Source of the DNA: Lepus europaeus
Lineage: Eukaryota; Chordata; Mammalia; Lagomorpha; Leporidae
DNA: 64,000 bases
Direction of reading: 5' to 3'
Assembly: GCF_033115175.1 (NCBI RefSeq)
Contig: NC_084827.1
Location: 123,101,701-123,165,700, forward strand
Each line of letters begins with the position of its first letter. Within the stretch, counting starts at the first letter, position 1. Below, piece by piece: positions 1-11,920 of this stretch. Below the pieces are notes generated by a model. That model was not told the DNA's origin, searched no databases, and saw only the letters and a list, made by a program, of their open reading frames with translations. The translations under genes and the position numbers were made by a program.

Positions 1-884
1 GTAAAGCCACAGATGAGTCAGTCTCTTACTCTGAAATCTACAAAATCAAGAAACTGCTGACAACAATTATTTTTCTAGATAAATTTGTTGATATATTACC
101 CTAAAGTTTATCTGCAACAATCAGGTACTTTTATGTCTCTTACTGAATATTCATGTTTATTATTTTGATTTTACAGTGTTCTTCATAAAAAAAACCTTTT
201 CAAATAAGACAGGAGGGATACAGTTAAATGTGGTGACGTAAGGGTGTCTTTTCATTACACATCCATAGTGTTCTTAATTTGTGTGCTAGAGAAATCCAAG
301 AAGATGTATAAATTGCCCCTTGATTCTTGTAGATGTGTTTTCACATGTGGGCGACTGTCTATTTGGGATTGGAGGTACCATGTGAATAGTTACATACTGT
401 TTTTGAGGGGAAGGATCTCCATTCCTAGATGCATAGACTGGATATGTGCCAGATGTCTTGTGTTTGCAGAGATGCAGGTCGGTAATATCTGCTCTCGTAT
501 AGAGACCAGGCAGCATAGTGCTATTCACAAGGAGTTTTACATTCAAATGGGTGTTCCATCATCTAGAAATATTTCTACACAAATGTCTTATTGCCTTTGT
601 GAATGATTTTTTCATGATTCTTTGTCGCATGTTATATCATACAGTCATTTCAAGGTGTAAATATATAACTGGGCATGTTATTGAAATAATTCCCATAGCC
701 TTTCCATCGATTCAGTTGTATTTTCTAGGCAGACAATTGTGTAGGATTTAAGATTTTCACTTTCTTCTTTCCAAAATTTAATACTTTTACATTTTGCTAA
801 GTATAAATAATATTGGTTGGCTCTGGCAAGGAGACTTTCTGCTTGAGATATGTATTTCATAAGGGTCTATCTCAGGAACACATA
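1..884. other. Unassigned AT-rich sequence
   Basis: No repeat family, RNA gene or convincing coding region is recognised here. The short open frames (up to 120 codons) show no familiar domain and no consistent coding signal, so they are read as chance. Confidence 0.5.
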
Positions 885-898
885 CAAATAAATGTATT

Positions 899-1222
899 TT
901 TTAAAGGTTTATTTTATTTATTTGAAAGAGCTATATAGAGAGATAGAGCCAGAGAGAGGAAGGTCTTCCATCTGCTGGTTCACTCCCTAAATGACTGCAG
1001 GGGCCAGAGCTGAGATGATCTGAAGCCAGGAGCCAGGAACTTCTTCCAGGTCTCCCATGTGGGTGCAGGGGCCCAAGGACTTGGGCAATCTTCTACTGCT
1101 TTCCCAGGCCATAGCAGAGATCTGGATAGGAAGTGGAGCAACTGGGATTCAAACTGGTACCCTTATAGGATCCCGGTACCACAGGCCAGGGCTTTAACTC
1201 ACTGCACTACAGTGCCAGTCCC
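899..1222 (-). mobile_element. CSINE (lagomorph C repeat)
   Basis: On the plus strand it opens with the reversed tail TTTATTTATTTGAAAG and a GA-rich block, then the reversed SINE body (CTTCCATCTGCTGGTTCACTC..., CCAGGCCATAGCAGAGA...). Flanking duplication: 14 bp with one mismatch, 885-898 (caaataaatgtatt) and 1223-1236 (caaataaatgcatt), which fixes both edges. Confidence 0.93.
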
Positions 1223-2774
1223 CAAATAAATGCATTAAAGAGTTTATGAGTGTCGCTACCTCTTGAGATTCTATACTCAATGCTGATATAATATGACCTG
1301 TAAAATTAATTATCTACTTTTCTAACATCAATCATTTCTCCAGAGAAATTTTTCTCCCTGAGTCCTGCCTGATGATCCTGAAACAGAAGTCAATAAAAAT
1401 TGTGCTACTGTAAAGTTTTGGGGGCTGCGCTACTGCTGACACTGGTTTGGAATAAAGTGAGACCTTGAACAATGTAAGTCCTTGGTCACAGACAAGACAC
1501 ATTAACTTGAAAAATATTTCCTGTCATTATAACAAAGATGTAATAGAGTGTTGTGTACAATGTTTTCTCAGGGTACTGAGCTGCCATTTTCTTGATCCTT
1601 CTTCATGTTTTGGAGGGAGTTATGAATTAGCACAGTGTTTGTCACGGTTCCACATGGCAACTGGGGGATGTTTCACAATATTAAATAACTATACTCTAAA
1701 TTTCCTATACATGTAAATCTAGATATGACATGTGAAAGTAAATATGAATTTTTACATCTGACTTTGCTTTAAGGGTGGTGAAAATTGCAATGTTACAAAT
1801 TGTGATAATGAAAATGAACATTTCACACTATTTTCTATGATAATTTTCATACATGATGCATTACAATATTTGAACATAATATGAAGAATTAATGGGTATT
1901 TCTAAATCCAAATATTCCCTTAAGATTTTTATTGACACTTCCATTTTTACTGTCATAGCACAATGAAGTTTTTCCAAATAAAATTGTTAAAAAATGTTCC
2001 AAGATTTACAATGGCTAGAGGAAGATTGTCTAATTTGCTGTTACTGTCAATGGAATACAAATTATGTGAAACTCTTCAGCAGCGTAATGTAATAAGTAAC
2101 TTCATTGAAATCAATGAAGAGAATAAATGTATGGAATCAATCTATAGTAATTTATAAACTACATGCATTTTAAATTTATTTTCATTCAAATACTTCCATC
2201 CCATCAACAGATTTCTAGGATAGAGAGCGGGTAGATAGGAGGAATCAAGACACAGCTTCTAGAACATAGACACACCTGTGAGTCACCTGTTAGTCACTTT
2301 CAATGGAAGAATTGCAACACTGCATTGGAAGCACCCTAGCAGAGTGACCACACTCACTTGGAAAGGTATATTTGTCAAGCTATGAGATCGGACAGGTTTT
2401 AACTAGCTGCTTTTTAGCTTGATTTGCACCTTCTAATTATTTAGGCATATGATACATAGACCTCATTTTATATTCTGGTTCCAGAACCCACGGAATTTAG
2501 AGGACAACTTTGACAGAGTTAAATTAATTAAAATTGTGATAGTTAAATCTCTGCCTTGGTCCTTAACTTGATAGAAAGGCTTTCATTGTTCTGTAAATTT
2601 TCTGTTCGTGCTGATTGTTTTGCTACTTCAATTTGTTTTGTAATTATTTATTTTAGTCTGTAAGATTATTCTTTTTGTGCAAATGTTTTAGGAAGTATTC
2701 ATAACTGCTATACTTTCTGTATTACTGAGTATCTGGGAATGTCTTTTTGTTGCCCTGGTATATGATCTCTTGAT
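1223..2774. other. Unassigned AT-rich sequence
   Basis: About 1.5 kb with no repeat or gene I can name. It contains only short open frames with no recognisable product. Confidence 0.45.
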
Positions 2775-2786
2775 TGTTGAGTTCTT

Positions 2787-3149
2787 TTTTTTTTTTTTTT
2801 CCTAAAGATGTATTTATTTATTTGAGAGGCAGAGTTACAGACATAGAGAGGAGGGAGAGATAGAGATAGAGATAGAGATAGAGAAAGAGAGTCTTCCATC
2901 TGCTGATTCACTCCCCAAGTGGTCCCAATGCCCAGAGCTGGGCTGATCTGAAGCCAGGAGTCAAGAGCTTCTTCCGGGACTCCCATGTGGGTGCAGGGGC
3001 CCAAGTGCTTGGTCTATCTTTCACTGCTTTCCCAGGCCATAGCAGAGAGCTGGATTGGAAGAGGAGCAGCTGGGACGTGAACCAGTGCCCATGTGGGATG
3101 CTGGCACTGTGGGAGGCAGCTTTATCTGCTACGCCACAGCGCTGGCTGC
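2787..3149 (-). mobile_element. CSINE
   Basis: Full-length minus-strand C repeat with a T-run (its A-tail) at the left, a (GAGATA)n block near 2850-2890 and the head ending at the reversed CCAGCGCTGTGGC motif. Imperfect duplication: ttgttgagttctt (2774-2786) and ttgttgaattctt (3150-3162). Confidence 0.93.
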
Positions 3150-3162
3150 TTGTTGAATTCTT

Positions 3163-3640
3163 GTGTCAGTATCTTTTCTTCTAAAATATTTCAATTGCTT
3201 TGATAGTTGAAGCAGGGATATTGATGCCAATCTGATTTTTTTTTTCTATTTTGCTGAATTCATTCAACAATTATTTATTTTGAACCTACTATGTATGTGT
3301 AGTGTGGATAACTGGACTTTTCCTTATTGGATGTTTTTGATTTTGAGTTTTGAAATGTAACTTACTATATTCACTTTTTTTCTAGTTTTTCTCTGAGCTT
3401 GAAGACAATTTTCTTAGCTGATATGACTCACATTTGTGATATTTTTGCAGTATGAAATCAGCCTTTTGCTTTATCATAATATTTGTAATTCAGCGTGTGC
3501 CTTTCATTTCAGAGCAGTTTTTCCTCATGGAATAGTGTTCTCTCTTTATAGATGAAATGTCCTCTTAAAGATTTTGGGAAGTATAAACTGATACATTTTT
3601 ATTTATTAACAATAAATCTATTTCATTGGATAATATTTGC
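3163..3640. other. Unassigned sequence, possible L2 trace
   Basis: Mostly unassigned AT-rich DNA. The phrase ATTCATTCAACAATTATTTATTTTGAACCTACTATG at about 3255-3292 resembles the ancient L2/MIR-age motif for 'attcaacaaatatttattgagcacctactatgtg', but it is too short to call firmly. Confidence 0.35.
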
Positions 3641-4125
3641 TGTATTCCTCATTTATTCATTCAACTGCTTTTTGAATGCCTGTTGTGTGGTGACATTCTT
3701 CTGGGCATTGGGGTCATATCAATAAGCTAAAGCGATCTTTACTTAAAAGCATTATTTATTTGGGAGGCAGAGAGTGAGAGAGGGGAGAGAGAGAGCACAC
3801 TTGTGCAAGAGAGTGCACTCCTATCTTCTGGTTCACGCCTGTGAATGTGAATGATGTGGTTGGGCAGATGAGAACCAGGAGTTTTAATGCGATCCATGTC
3901 TCCCACGTGGGTCCCAGGAACCCATTCACCAAGCATCCCTGCTGCCTCCGAGGGTCTACATTGGCAAGAAGCTGGAGTCAGGAGCCAGAACTGGGTATCT
4001 GACTCAGGGAAGTGATTATCTTAGCAGTTAGGCTTAATGCTCACTAAAGAGATTTTTAAATCCCTGCCCTGAGGAGCTTATGTTCTTCTACTCAGGGAAA
4101 AAAACATGGTAAGCAATGAATAAAT
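3641..4125. repeat. L2-like ancient repeat split by a CSINE
   Basis: The left part (3641-3737) reads like 'attcattcaac...tgcctgttgtgtg...gggcattgggg' and the right part (4051-4125) like 'tccctgccctgaggagcttatgttct'. Both phrases are typical of one old LINE2-type consensus in this order, and the CSINE at 3738-4050 separates them. Named by recalled consensus only. Confidence 0.45.
3738..4050 (-). mobile_element. CSINE (old, diverged)
   Basis: Diverged minus-strand C repeat. The reversed tail ATTTATTTGGGAGGCAGAG, GA-rich block, GGTTCAC, CCACGTGGGT and GAGCCAG-type phrases are visible, but the head is degraded. It belongs to the older C-repeat layer with 'cattggcaagaagctggagtcagg' in place of the younger GCAGAGAGCTGGAT. 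Confidence 0.7.
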
Positions 4126-4129
4126 TTTT

Positions 4130-4680
4130 TTGTGTGAGGGCCCCTTGATTATTCATTTGTTCAGTGACCTACTGGAAGGATTCACAGGACTCAGATGTCC
4201 TCACAGTTGTGGGTATACACCAGGATCTGAGAGGACAGAAGCTAACAGGCAGAGTGTGGAGATGTCCTGGCATAGCCCTCAAAGTCCTTTCTCCCAGGAG
4301 GAGGGGCAGAGTAGATGAGACGTCCGAGATGGCACCTAGAAACTGCCTCTACCTGTAGCAATGAAATACAGCCACACATGCTCAGAGGCACTTTTCTTCC
4401 CAGAGAATCCCACTGGAGACTCAGAGTCCAGAATGTTTATCCTGAGCTGCCTGTGCAACCAGACATCCATTACCAAGATTCTAGACTCCGTGCAGGAAAT
4501 CATGTGTTCACCATAAATCAGATTGTTTTCAAGAACAGCCTGGAAAAGCTGCACTCAGTGCCCAGGAATCCAAAACAAGCATGTCAGTTAGTAAAATAGT
4601 GAATGTTACAAATTCAAGTTCCCAGAACCAGCCGAAGGTCTGCCTCCTATGTTGGCCCGTTCTAAAGAGCAACACCAAGT
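4130..4680. repeat. Ancient LTR-like sequence (possible ERVL class)
   Basis: Phrases such as GAGACTCAGAGTCCAGAATGTTTAT and CCATAAATCAGATTGTTT resemble an old mammalian ERVL-type LTR read on one strand. No intact ends, TG..CA borders or duplication are visible, so family and limits are uncertain. The overlapping open frames (up to 94 codons) are not considered genes. Confidence 0.3.
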
Positions 4681-6329
4681 CTTTTATACTAACTGTCCCT
4701 GAACAATAGTAAATAATTAAATATCATAGTTTACTGTAATATGATAAATGCTGAGAAGAAACAAAACAGGATGAGGGGAATGGTGGGTAAAGAGGCAGTG
4801 AGAAATGGATTACAGTCTTAGATCGTTTGTCAGAGAGGATTTTTTAGAAGGTGATATTGGGCAAAGGCATGAAGGCAATGAGGTAGTGGGCCACGTAGGC
4901 AGGTGGAGACAATCTGCCGTACAGAGGAAAAACCAGTGCAAAGGTCCAGGGGCAGAAGAGTGTCTAGTTTGTTCAAAGGGCAGCAGGGAGAACATTGTTC
5001 CTGGAGCAGAGTGTGTGAAGGAGAGGTTGGGAGATCGTGACAACAAAAGGCAGCACTGTGGTTTTCATTTCCTAAAGCTTTTCATGAGCAGGTTTTGAGT
5101 CTCCCTTTTCTGACATGGATATGTGCATTAGTGGGAATTACAATTGGGTCTGCCAAGATTGTGGTGCTTTCCAGGGGAAATTTTACTTCCAAATAAGAGA
5201 AAAATTTTACATTTTAAAACTGTGTTTATGGATTAGAGGATTTCTCACCTGGAGAATGGGAATGCAAGCTTTTATAGCTAGGGGCAGTAATACAACACAT
5301 TGCTTAATTGTTGTGTCAGATGAGACCGTTTTCTTTGCCTTCCTCAAGTGGGTCTGCCCTCCTTCTGCTGGCTGCTTTCGTTCTGACACTGCTTCCAGTT
5401 GGTCTTTGACTTTCAGTCCTGGACCAGTCTTCACTTCAGGCTCCTGAGCCAGGATTTGTGAAGTCAGACTGGAGTTCCAATTGGCCTGAGGAAGGCAGTG
5501 GATCTGGAGAGCGGGTGAATTTCAGATCTCTGCTCATTGTGTGTGTCAGTCTAGGATTAGCTCAACAGTGTCCTCTTTGCCTGACATTTATTATGGCAAT
5601 TCCCTTTTGGATTTGGATATTTGCATTTTAAGAGGGATTTTTTTTTCAGCCAGGGCTCCTGAGTAGGAGGCAATCTCTAGGTTAGGACTGTGCCCTGGGA
5701 CCTTCTCCAACAGATGGATGTAAAGCTCAGTTGGGCGGCACCCTAAGGTGGTGTCCTAACTTACTGATCACTAACTGATGCCTACTGTAGCACATGGGGA
5801 AAGGGCAGGTACACACCTTCTGTGTCGTAGTAGACTTAATGAAAACATGGTGACAATGTAGTTACAGGCACTGTTAAAAGCAAATAAAGATGCTTACTGA
5901 AGACTAAGAAAGAACCTACTCTGGAATTCCTCCACCGACACCATGAAGTCATGTTATATATAACCTCCACGCTGTGTACAGTACCAGAGCACCACCACGC
6001 ATTCTTGCAGCCAGTCCTGGAAGCCTTAATTTCATGTAACTGTGTCCAGAAATTGGGTAAGAGATCTAAGAGCCCCCAAACCCATCATAGCACAGCACAG
6101 GGCACAAAGAGAGCCTGGTGTACATTGCTCTGTAGGCGATCTGGGAGAAAACATCATCAAAGCCTAGAAGTCAGGCTAAGATTTGTTCAGTTATCTTTAG
6201 TTGGAAGGCACTTGAGAGACATTTGGGTTAGAATGAGAACATATCTGGACCTAGATGTTTATGGAAACCTAAGAAAGTACTTAATTTTTAAAAAAATATT
6301 TAGGTCATTATTTCAGATTTTGTGGTTTA
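4681..6329. other. Unassigned sequence with an old repeat trace
   Basis: At about 4830-5040 the phrases 'gggcaaaggcatgaaggca', 'ccagtgcaaaggtccaggggcag' and 'ggagcagagtgtgtgaaggag' match a common ancient mammalian repeat that I cannot name with certainty. The rest, including 135- and 110-codon open frames, shows nothing recognisable. Confidence 0.35.
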
Positions 6330-6664
6330 GTTTTTGTAAATTTATTTTACTTATTTGAAAGATAGAGAGACACAGAGAGAAAGAGCCAGACACAAACAGA
6401 GATCTCTCATCCGTTGGTTTATTTCCCCAAATGCCTGCTATAGCCAGGGCCGGCCCAGGCTGAAGTCAGGAGGCTGGAACTAAATCTAGGTCTCTTGCAT
6501 GGGTGTCGGGGACTCAGCTACTTGAACCAACATCTACTGCCTCTGAGGGTGCACATTAATAGGAAGTTAGAATGGAGAGCGGAGGTGGGACTTGAACCCA
6601 GGCACTCCGATACGGGATGCAGGTATCCCAAATTACAGCTTAACTGCTGAGCCAAATTCCCACC
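6330..6664 (-). mobile_element. CSINE (old, diverged)
   Basis: Old C repeat on the minus strand: TTTATTTTACTTATTTGAAAGATAGAG, CACAGAGAGAAAGAG, CCTCTGAGGGTGCACATTAATAGGAAG and GGACTTGAACCCAGGCACTCCGATACGGGATGC. The next CSINE lies directly after it, a head-to-tail pair on the same strand. Confidence 0.8.
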
Positions 6665-6674
6665 CAAATGCTTA

Positions 6675-6997
6675 TTTTATTTTATTTTATTTTTTAACAA
6701 TTCATTTGAAGGCAGAGTGACAGAGAGAGGGAGAGACAGCTGGAGAGAGAACTTCCATTTGCTGATTCAGTCCCCAAACGACCATAACAGCTGGAGCTAG
6801 GCCAGGTGGAAGCCAACAGCCAGGAATCACATCCAAGTCTCAGGGACTCAAGTACTAGAGCCATCATCTGCTGTTTCCCAGGGACAATGACAGGGAGTTG
6901 GATCAGAAGCAGAGGAACCAGGAGTTGAACTGGCATTCTTATACGGGATGTGGCATCTGGAGTGGTAGCTTAATCTGTTGTTCCAGAATGCTGGCCC
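6675..6997 (-). mobile_element. CSINE
   Basis: Minus-strand C repeat with its A-tail read as (TTTTA)n at the left. Duplication caaatgctta (6665-6674) and caagtgctta (6998-7007), one mismatch. The 154-codon minus-strand open frame at 6848-7312 runs through its head and is not a gene. Confidence 0.88.
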
Positions 6998-7007
6998 CAA
7001 GTGCTTA

Positions 7008-9097
7008 ATTCTTAAGTAATCTTCTGCAGTCTTAAGTTCTAAGCCTTTTGAAGGCAGGGACCCTATGTTACCTTCAGTCTCAGTTCTCACCCAAGGCCTC
7101 AGAGTGCCCTGAGTGCACATTTGTCCGATGACAAGCTCTTGTCGGCTAATCTTATGGTCTTTAAAGTCTGAATTAATCACTAGGTTCTGATATTTTTTTC
7201 CACAAGAGGAGTATTTTTTCCATGGTTGAAAAATTGTTGCTCCCAGGTCAGTCTTTTTAGCCACATCAATAAATAGCGTGGCAGCATTATTTTCAAATGC
7301 GAAGTCTCTCATCAGAAATTGCTGGAGAATAATATATTCCTTGCAGGGAAGTTATGACTATTCAGTGAGATAATTCAAGGCTTTTGGCACTATGCTGGAA
7401 TATAAAAATGTTAACTTCCTTTTGTCCTTTCAATATGACAACTTAAGAAAAAACACAGCATAATGGAAAGATGAGAATAATGTAATAAAAGTAAAAATGA
7501 CTTTTAAAGTATATTAAAGTTGATTATCTTGCCTAGATACTCTTGGTTTTTTGTTTGTTTGATTAAATGTAGTTCAAATCAAGCTAAGAATCAATTTAAG
7601 CAATTTTTTCAATTAATTCTGGTATAAATAGAGCTAGTTTTCTCATTATGTTATTACTGTCTGAGATCTTGTTTTCTAGTTCAGTTTATGGCCCTTGGAA
7701 AAGCTTTTTGGTCTGATCTAATGGGATTTTTGAGAATTAATAGACTAAAGTAGGTTTCCAAGAAGAATTCTGTGAATGTTTTGACTATTATTTTAGTTTT
7801 GGATTATTCCTAAAAAATAAAGACACCAATGCATACTTAAGTCTTTAAGATAATGAAAAAGATGCTGTCTACTCCCTAATATTTGTAAGATTGTCAGGCT
7901 ATAATAGTAATGAAATAAAATTCTTCCAGCATTTATGTCATAAATATGACAGTTGATCCTCTACCTCCAAATAAAAAAATACAACATAGGCTAAATGACA
8001 AAATTTATATCAAATTTCTCAACCTCTGAAAGAATACTGTAGACATGTATAAAGAATACATGTAGGACTCCTTCTTACAGGACTGCCAATTTGAATATGC
8101 ACCAGACAACAAGAAGTGAATTATTCAGAAACTAGAAAAGGGAGGTTATTCATTCATGAAGCTTGTCTTCTAATATTTATGGTTTTTACAATGTAGTGGT
8201 TACATTCTGGGGGAAAAGGCCAAAGTCAGTTTGTGAATCGGAAACTCTGGAGTCTGCTTGGATGACCTTGCTAGTTCATACATAAAGAGCACATACCACA
8301 AATTTTTAAATTTTATTTTTGAAAAACCTACTTCCTGGATGTTTAACCACTTGCACTTAATTCAGTTCTGAAGTTTTAGCAGTTTTGAGACTTATTTGAA
8401 ATCTGAATTTTTTTTTAATGTCTGAAAATCATGCTGCAATTGTTTTTCAGGTAAGCCTCTGGCAACGTCTCTGACAAGAACAAGAATTTGGAAGAAATAA
8501 ATGGGCTCCATTCTTTAAAATCTCGGAGGACTTAAGACTTACAGTTGAGAAATGCGTTGTTAGAAGGAAGAAATATTTCATTTAATTTGTAGAAAAGTCC
8601 AGTTTGAAGTTATGCTTTTGAGAAATAGTTTCATACCCATGATGAATACGAAGCAGTCTAATTTAATGCTGAATTGATATTCTATTAGAATAAAGAGATC
8701 TTTTAAAATGAATGTAAGATTACCTAATAATATTGCAGTGTTTTACATTAAGTTCCTGAATATTTTATTGAAAAGGTCAGCAATTACAGTCAGAATATCT
8801 TTAGGCAATGATTTCTATTATGTTAGGAAGCTTCTCAAAACTGCCATATTAAGTCCCAGTGGAAGCCAGCTAAATTCAGAATTGGGAAGTATCGTAGCTG
8901 AAGTTCGTACTGGCTGCCTCAAACTCTGATATTTGATGCCCTTCATTCTCACTCGATGGCGGTGCCTCTTTCCCATTTAATTACAGTTAAACAATGTTTA
9001 TGTATAGCCCTTCATATCATAATCTGTAGATAAGCGATAAACGTGCATTTATTTAAACAACTAAACTGGTGACTTATGGTCTGCCTTTGAAATATTT
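7008..9097. other. Long unassigned AT-rich stretch
   Basis: About 2.1 kb with no SINE, L1 3' end or LTR that I recognise, apart from short A/T runs. Open frames do not exceed about 75 codons beyond 7312. I see no gene. Confidence 0.45.
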
Positions 9098-9113
9098 AAA
9101 ACGAGTTTTCTTT

Positions 9114-9438
9114 TAAAGATTTTATTTATTTATTTGAGAGGTAGAGTTACAGACAGAGAGAGGGAGAGACAGAGAGAAAGGTCTTCCATCCACTGATTCA
9201 GTCTCTAAATGGCTGCAATGGCCAGAGCTGAGCTGATCTGAAGCCAGGAGCTAGGAACTTCTTCTGGGTCTCCCACGTGGGTGCAGGGGTCTGAGCACTT
9301 GGGCCCTCTTCTGCTTTCCCAGGCCATAGCAGAGAGCTGAATGGGAAGAGGAGCAGCCAGGACTTGAACTATTGCCCATATGGGATGCCGGTGCCTCAGG
9401 CAGAGGCTTAATCCACTATGTTACAGCGCTGGCCTCTC
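9114..9438 (-). mobile_element. CSINE
   Basis: Minus-strand C repeat. Long target-site duplication with one mismatch: aaaacgagttttcttt (9098-9113) and aaaatgagttttcttt (9439-9454). Confidence 0.93.
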
Positions 9439-9454
9439 AAAATGAGTTTTCTTT

Positions 9455-9799
9455 GTTACTATCTATGATTGCTGGAGGCAAGTATCTAAAAATACGGTAT
9501 CCTGCATTTTGTGTCAACCTGAGAATTTCTGAGCCAAAGAAGGGCCTTGTACATTACTTAGTGCAGTTTCTTTACTTAAGAAGGTTTGGGGGATCACTTT
9601 TGACTAAGATCAAGTGTGAAGAGGTATGGGGGATAAGAATGAAACTTGGCATCTAATGATTTGGTTATTGTTTATAGCCCCTGTCTATATCCCTGTGGAA
9701 CTGTGGTCTTTCTACTTTTTACTTGTTTAACATTATGGTTAGTGATGCATTAAGCCTGTGATTATAAAATAAATGGAAAATATGTTATTGCAAAATTTA
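9455..9799. other. Unassigned sequence
   Basis: No repeat or gene recognised. A 94-codon open frame begins inside the neighbouring CSINE and is taken as chance. Confidence 0.4.
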
Positions 9800-9925
9800 A
9801 AGGAAAACAAAGAAAGTGGGGAGGGAGGGGTAGTGGGAGGGGAGTACGGCCATTTTCTTAGACTTGTATATATGAAATACATGAAATCTGTTCTGTTTAT
9901 ATTAATAAAAAACAAAGTATAGGGG
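9800..9925 (+). mobile_element. L1 3' end fragment
   Basis: G-rich purine tract (GTGGGGAGGGAGGGGTAGTGGGAGGGG at about 9816-9843) followed by CTTGTATATATGAAATACATGAAATCTGTTCT and an A-rich end. It resembles the other L1 3' end at 11003-11965 in this window. Confidence 0.6.
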
Positions 9926-9954
9926 AGCCTCATAGGTTTAGCAGAAGTAGAAGA

Positions 9955-10195
9955 TTAGACTCTGGGCTGCATGAATACTACTCAACAATTTGACCTTGTG
10001 TAAAGCATTGTGCCATGCGATATTAAACGCTTAGGTTCCGCAGTCAGACCTTCTGAATTCAATTTTGGCTATTTATTTAACCTGTGGCTCAGTACCAGTA
10101 TCAATCTCAGCCTTGGGAGAAGAATGAGTGCGCTAAATGAAGCTTAAGATAGTCTGGCACGTTTAGAACTCAATAGATGTTACTGATGCCATATC
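9955..10195 (+). repeat. MIR-like ancient SINE
   Basis: Order of phrases fits MIR: TTAGGTTCCGCAGTCAGACCTTCTGAATTCAA, then 'atttaacctgtggctcagt', then GAATGAGTGCGCTAAATGAAGCTTAAG, TCTGGCACGTTTAGAACTCAATAGATG. Diverged; edges approximate. Confidence 0.55.
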
Positions 10196-10959
10196 GCTGG
10201 GAGGAGGCTGATCGGCTTGGCCGTTTGACCTATATTTGGAGTCGATTCAGCTATGATAGTTTCGGTTCATGCTGGAGAGTATATATTCTATCTTTACAGC
10301 CTATTAGAGCAGTGATTCCCATTGACCTATGCCATTAGAGCCTCCATAAAAAGGAGTAGTAGGCTAGCTGCTCATAACTCTGGCCCCTTTATATACTGAA
10401 CTGATGTTTCTATAAGTCAGTATTTTAAGCATGGGGTGGGGAATTCTTTGGCAGAATCCCTGCTGCCTGTTTCCAGGGAAACAACCAGTTAGTTTACATG
10501 GTATTTCCCAAATGGACCTTATTAGGGTGGTGAGGTAACACTTGATTTGATTTTCTTTGCACCTACTAATTGCTGCTGCCATTTACACCACGACATGCTC
10601 CCTAACCTGCTTCCAGCTTGAAGACAGCTTGAGTAGCTGGGGCCAGCAGTATGCATTTGTTTTTTCTGCTCTGCTTGGCAGACTTTCCAGCTCTACAGCT
10701 GTGTTAGCCCATGAGCTTCTTGTTTTAGAAATTATTCGAGTGTATTCAGAAATGGAATACTATGATTTTTTCCCCAGTGGCTGTGAGTTATAGTTGACAT
10801 GGATGTTAAATTGTTTTAATTTTGACATATTAAAAGATGTTTCATTGCACCGCCTCAGTGAATTAGCTCATAGGACAGAGGAATTTTTAAAAAGAAATAC
10901 CGCCCCCAAGTGTTGCAATATGGTACATTATTGAATGACAGTAATTAAAGAAAGCATTT
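10196..10959. other. Unassigned sequence
   Basis: No repeat or gene recognised over about 760 bases. Open frames of 72 and 78 codons overlap head to head near 10570 and show no familiar domain. Confidence 0.4.
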
Positions 10960-11037
10960 ATAAATTCTCAATTCTCAAAATAAGAAAGGAAGGAGGGTGG
11001 GAGTGAAGGAAGATGAGGTGCGAAGTATTATACTTTT

Positions 11038-11374
11038 TTTTTTTAAGATTTATTCATTTATTTGAAAATCAGAGTTACACATAGAGAGGAGAGGCTGAGA
11101 GAGAGAGAGAGTGAGGTCTTCCATCCGCTGGTTCACTCCGCAGTTGGCTACAATGGCCAGAGCTATGCTAATCTGAAGCCAGGAACCAGGAGCTTCTTCT
11201 GGATCTCCCACGTGGGTGCTGGGGCCCAAGGACTTGGACCATCTTCTACTGCTTTCCCAGGCCATAGCAGAGAGCTGGATGGGAAGTGGAGCAGCCGGGA
11301 TTTGAACTGGTGCCAATATGAGATGCCAGCAATGCAGGCAGCAGCTTTACCTGCTACGCCACAGCGCCGACCTC
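11038..11374 (-). mobile_element. CSINE inside an L1 3' end
   Basis: Complete minus-strand C repeat with TTTTTTTTTTTAAGATTTATTCATTTATTTG at its tail. Duplication agtattatactttt (11024-11037) and agtattatgctttt (11375-11388), one mismatch. Confidence 0.93.
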
Positions 11375-11403
11375 AGTATTATGCTTTTAGAACTGTATAT
11401 ATG

Positions 11404-11409
11404 GTGCTC

Positions 11410-11460
<51 letters not shown>

Positions 11461-11510
11461 GGCCCCTGCGCAAGGATGACATGCAAATTCGTGAAGCGTT
11501 CCATATTTTT
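11404..11510 (+). ncRNA. RNU6: U6 snRNA retrocopy (full length, chimeric)
   Basis: All 107 nucleotides of spliceosomal U6 are present from GTGCTCGCTTCGGCAGCAC to the terminal TTCCATATTTTT, with the ACAGAGA box and the downstream AGC intact. The only difference I see from the mammalian consensus is C to T at U6 position 79 (window 11482). Real U6 genes need an external pol III promoter: a TATA box near -30, a PSE near -60 and a distal enhancer. Here the upstream DNA is the target-site duplication, L1 3' end and a CSINE head, with no PSE visible. The unit is joined at its 3' end to an L1 tail and flanked by a perfect 15-bp duplication, so it is a retrotransposed copy, probably silent, not a functional U6 gene. 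Confidence 0.97.
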
Positions 11511-11920
11511 AATAAAAAAAACTATATAACAAGCAAAAAAAAAAAAAAAAGAAAAAAAAGAACTTAATACTTCTCCCTTTTAGTATTTTTTTATGTTCTA
11601 CTTAAAACTATTGGTTGAACTCTGTAATTAATACACAATTATTCTTAGGTGTTTAATTAATGCTATAACTAGTGCTCAAATAGTATTTTACACTTTGTGT
11701 TTCTCTGTGGGTGCAAACTGTTGAAATCTTTACTTAATATATGCTAAATTGATCTTCTGTATATAAAGATAATTGAAAATTAATCTTGATGTGAATGGAA
11801 GGGGAGAAGAAGTGGGAGAGGGGAGTGTTGTGGGTGGGAGGGAAGTTATGGAGGGGGGGAAGCCATTGTAATCCATAAGCTGTACTTTGGAAATTTATAT
11901 TCATTAAATAAAATAAAAAA
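11511..11920 (+). mobile_element. 5'-truncated L1 3' end fused to U6
   Basis: Begins directly after the U6 T-run with an A-rich segment (ACTATATAACAAGCA then A-runs), continues through a lagomorph L1 3' UTR (GTGCAAACTGTTGAAATCTTTACTTAATATATG..., G-rich tract about 11795-11862, GCTGTACTTTGGAAATTTATATTCATTAAATA) and ends in an A-rich tail. U6 plus L1 share one duplication: agaactgtatatatg at 11389-11403 and 11921-11935. Confidence 0.92.

Noticed and set aside
6848-7312. 154-codon minus-strand open frame
   Set aside because: It runs into a CSINE head and has no recognisable domain, start context or splice signals.
11389-11403. TATATAT just upstream of U6 as a pol III TATA box
   Set aside because: It lies about 3-10 bases before the U6 start, not near -30, and is part of the target-site duplication that is also present downstream.
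11404-11510. Functional U6 snRNA gene
   Set aside because: No PSE or distal element is visible upstream, the 3' end is joined to L1 DNA, and a shared target duplication shows it is a retrocopy.
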